A DNA stretch of 54,322 nucleotides from Euzebya sp. (GTDB taxonomy: Bacteria; Actinomycetota; Nitriliruptoria; Euzebyales; Euzebyaceae): the NCBI RefSeq assembly GCF_964222135.1, contig NZ_CAXQBR010000073.1, positions 1 through 54,322 of the forward strand, given 5' to 3'. Shown in pieces: positions 53,078 through 54,322 of this stretch. Numbering within the stretch: position 1 is the stretch's first letter; each line of letters begins with the position of its first letter. The position numbers and the translations under genes are program-made. The notes below the pieces were generated by a model. The model was not told the DNA's origin. It was given only the letters and a program-made list of their open reading frames with translations, and did not search any database.

Positions 53078-53097
53078 AACCTACGCCAGCGTAGGTT
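53078..53097. promoter_or_regulatory. 20-bp palindromic operator upstream of the desaturase
   Basis: AACCTACGC-CA-GCGTAGGTT is a perfect palindrome with a 2-bp centre. A half-site copy TAACCTACG lies 14 bp upstream (53062-53070), repeating the TAACCTACG at 53077-53085. Palindromes of this type are bound by TetR-family regulators; mycobacterial desA promoters are, to my memory, controlled by such a repressor. TAGGTT (53092-53097) could be a -10 box. Confidence 0.65.
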
Positions 53098-53126
53098 CTG
53101 CCGACACCGCCGAAAGAGGATCCCCC

Positions 53127-54068
53127 ATGGCCCAGCGACTGTCCGATGCCGAACTGCTCGCCGAGCTGGAACCACAGGCCGAGGCGTTCCTCGAGCGACA
53201 CCTCAAGATGACCGAGACGTGGTACCCCCACGACTACGTCCCCTACGGCGACGGGCGGGACTTCCAGGCCGAGCCGTGGACGCCTGACCAGCCGACCCTC
53301 TCCGGCGTCGCCCGCACGGCCTTCTTCGTCAACCTGATGACCGAGGACAACCTGCCGAGCTACCACCGCGAGATCTACGACATGTTCGGCAAGAAGGACT
53401 CGGCGTGGATGACGTGGGTCCACCGCTGGACCGCGGAGGAGGGACGGCATTCCATCGTCCTGCGCGACTACCTGGTGCTGACCCGGAACGAGGACCCCGT
53501 CAAGCTCGAGGACGGGCGCATGGCGGTGATGGAGGAGGGCTACGACAAGGAGGACAAGAACGCCCTGCGCGGGATGGCGTACGTGTCCTTCCAGGAGCTG
53601 GCGACGCGGATCAGCCACCGCAACACCGGCCGGTACTCGGGCGACCCGGTGGCGGACCGGATCATGGAGCGGATCTCGAAGGACGAGAACCTCCACATGA
53701 TCTTCTACCGGGACATGATGGAGTCCGCGAAGCACGTCGACCCGAACGCGGTCGTCGAGGCGGTCGCCGACGAGGTCATGGGCTTCCAGATGCCCGGTGC
53801 GGGCATGCCCGACTTCAACCGGATGGCCATCGAGATCGCGAAGGCGGGGATCTACGACCTCCGCGTCCACCACGACGACGTGATCTGGCCGATCCTCCGC
53901 AAGTGGGGCATCTTCGAGATGGAGGGGCTGGACGAGTCCGCGGAGAAGCGCCGCGAGGAGCTGGCCGGGTTCCTCAGCGGGCTCGACGCGATGGCGACCC
54001 GCTTCGAGGAGAAGCGCGCCGCGAAGAGGGCCAAGGCCGAGGCGCGCGAGAAGGACTTCGTCAGCTAG
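53127..54068 (+). CDS. desA: Acyl-ACP desaturase (DesA-type, di-iron)
   Basis: The product is 313 aa, a soluble ferritin-like desaturase that introduces a double bond in acyl-ACP. The di-iron ligand motifs are HRWTAEEGRHSIVLRDY (E-E-x-R-H) and RISKDENLHMIFYRDMM (D-E-x-x-H), with an upstream Glu in LMTEDNLPSY. The C-terminus is a charged Lys/Arg/Glu helix. AGAGGA lies 6 nt before the ATG. The 20-bp palindrome in front suggests control by a fatty-acid-sensing repressor. Confidence 0.93.
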   Translation: MAQRLSDAELLAELEPQAEAFLERHLKMTETWYPHDYVPYGDGRDFQAEPWTPDQPTLSGVARTAFFVNLMTEDNLPSYHREIYDMFGKKDSAWMTWVHRWTAEEGRHSIVLRDYLVLTRNEDPVKLEDGRMAVMEEGYDKEDKNALRGMAYVSFQELATRISHRNTGRYSGDPVADRIMERISKDENLHMIFYRDMMESAKHVDPNAVVEAVADEVMGFQMPGAGMPDFNRMAIEIAKAGIYDLRVHHDDVIWPILRKWGIFEMEGLDESAEKRREELAGFLSGLDAMATRFEEKRAAKRAKAEAREKDFVS

Positions 54069-54099
54069 CGCGCCGGCTCGCATCCGCGAGCGCCCGGCG

Positions 54100-54322
54100 G
54101 TCCACCCCGCGACCGCCATCGCCCCACGGGCGCATAGCGAACACCAGGCCGTCCACCCCGCAACCGCCATCGCCCCACGGGCGCATCGCGAACACCAGGC
54201 CGTCCACCCCGCGACCGCCATCGCCCCACGGGCGCATAGCGAACACCAGGCCGTCCACCCCTCGACCGCCATCGCCCCACGGGCGCATCGCGAACACACC
54301 AGGCCGTCCACCCCGCAACCGC
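54100..54322. repeat. 51-bp tandem repeat (minisatellite) running off the right edge
   Basis: Units beginning GTCCACCCC start at 54100, 54151, 54202, 54253 and 54306; the last step is 53 because of a 2-bp insertion. Units differ at only a few positions (for example TAG/TCG after GCGCA). Each has a small CGCCC-CAC-GGGCG hairpin. The unit is 17 codons long, so two minus-strand frames give repeated peptides, but the 2-bp insertion breaks the frame. No gene is supported here. Confidence 0.9.

Noticed and set aside
54061-54318. A repeat protein encoded by the 51-bp tandem units
   Set aside because: Several frames stay open by composition only, a 2-bp insertion shifts the frame, and there is no ribosome binding site.
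1-54322. Insertion sequences, phage genes, rRNA genes, selA/selB/tRNA-Sec
   Set aside because: I looked for transposases, integrases, phage structural genes, rRNA segments and the selenocysteine machinery and found none in this window.

Overview
The window is high-GC, gene-dense DNA from an actinobacterium. The gene order thrS, HIT protein, CDP-alcohol phosphatidyltransferase, acyltransferase, pimA-type glycosyltransferase, pdxS, pdxT, yebC, ruvC, ruvA, ruvB, yajC, secD, secF matches, from memory, the Mycobacterium tuberculosis backbone. Promoters that place the start codon at or very near the transcription start, a CsoR copper operon and a DesA-type desaturase also fit Actinomycetota. A deep lineage such as Nitriliruptoria is possible, but that is inference.

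Left third (1-28726), almost all on the minus strand and read right to left. It holds thrS, a membrane diguanylate cyclase, a HIT hydrolase, a three-gene formate dehydrogenase operon whose catalytic gene carries an in-frame UGA (selenocysteine), a Pro-rich membrane protein, the phosphatidylinositol mannoside-type lipid genes interrupted by an aldehyde dehydrogenase, a DUF3048 lipoprotein, pdxS and pdxT, yebC, a PAS-GGDEF-EAL protein, ruvCAB, and yajC-HD-secD-secF. A plus-strand pair (PH-like membrane protein, cardiolipin synthase) and a small winged-helix gene interrupt the order.

Middle (28841-42958). A plus-strand thiolase and rpe are followed by tRNA-Val(CAC) and a strong hairpin. Next come an orphan anti-sigma-like protein, the conserved phoH-ybeY-CBS protein-cdd operon, a lipoprotein, a third diguanylate cyclase, and an operon of a ThDP enzyme, a GNAT acetyltransferase, AtuA and an AtuA-related protein. 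That operon is divergent from a molybdopterin oxidoreductase, with a perfect palindrome between them.

Right part (42959-54322). A DUF559/Vsr-like nuclease gene is enclosed by two 122-bp arms in inverted orientation. Each arm carries four copies of a CTCAGATCTGAG palindrome at the same 38/34/38 spacing. After it come an MmpL-type transporter, a copZ-copA-csoR copper operon with a CsoR-type operator inside its promoter, a small His/Cys-rich operon with a DtxR/IdeR-like box in its promoter, a second HIT protein, a tandem DUF1990 protein, a small membrane protein, and an acyl-ACP desaturase behind a 20-bp palindrome. A 51-bp tandem repeat runs off the right edge.

Functionally the window joins housekeeping (recombination, protein export, vitamin B6, Thr-tRNA, ribosome maturation), envelope lipids, c-di-GMP signalling, formate redox chemistry with selenium, and copper homeostasis. 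The two most unusual items are the palindrome-flanked nuclease cassette and the selenocysteine formate dehydrogenase.
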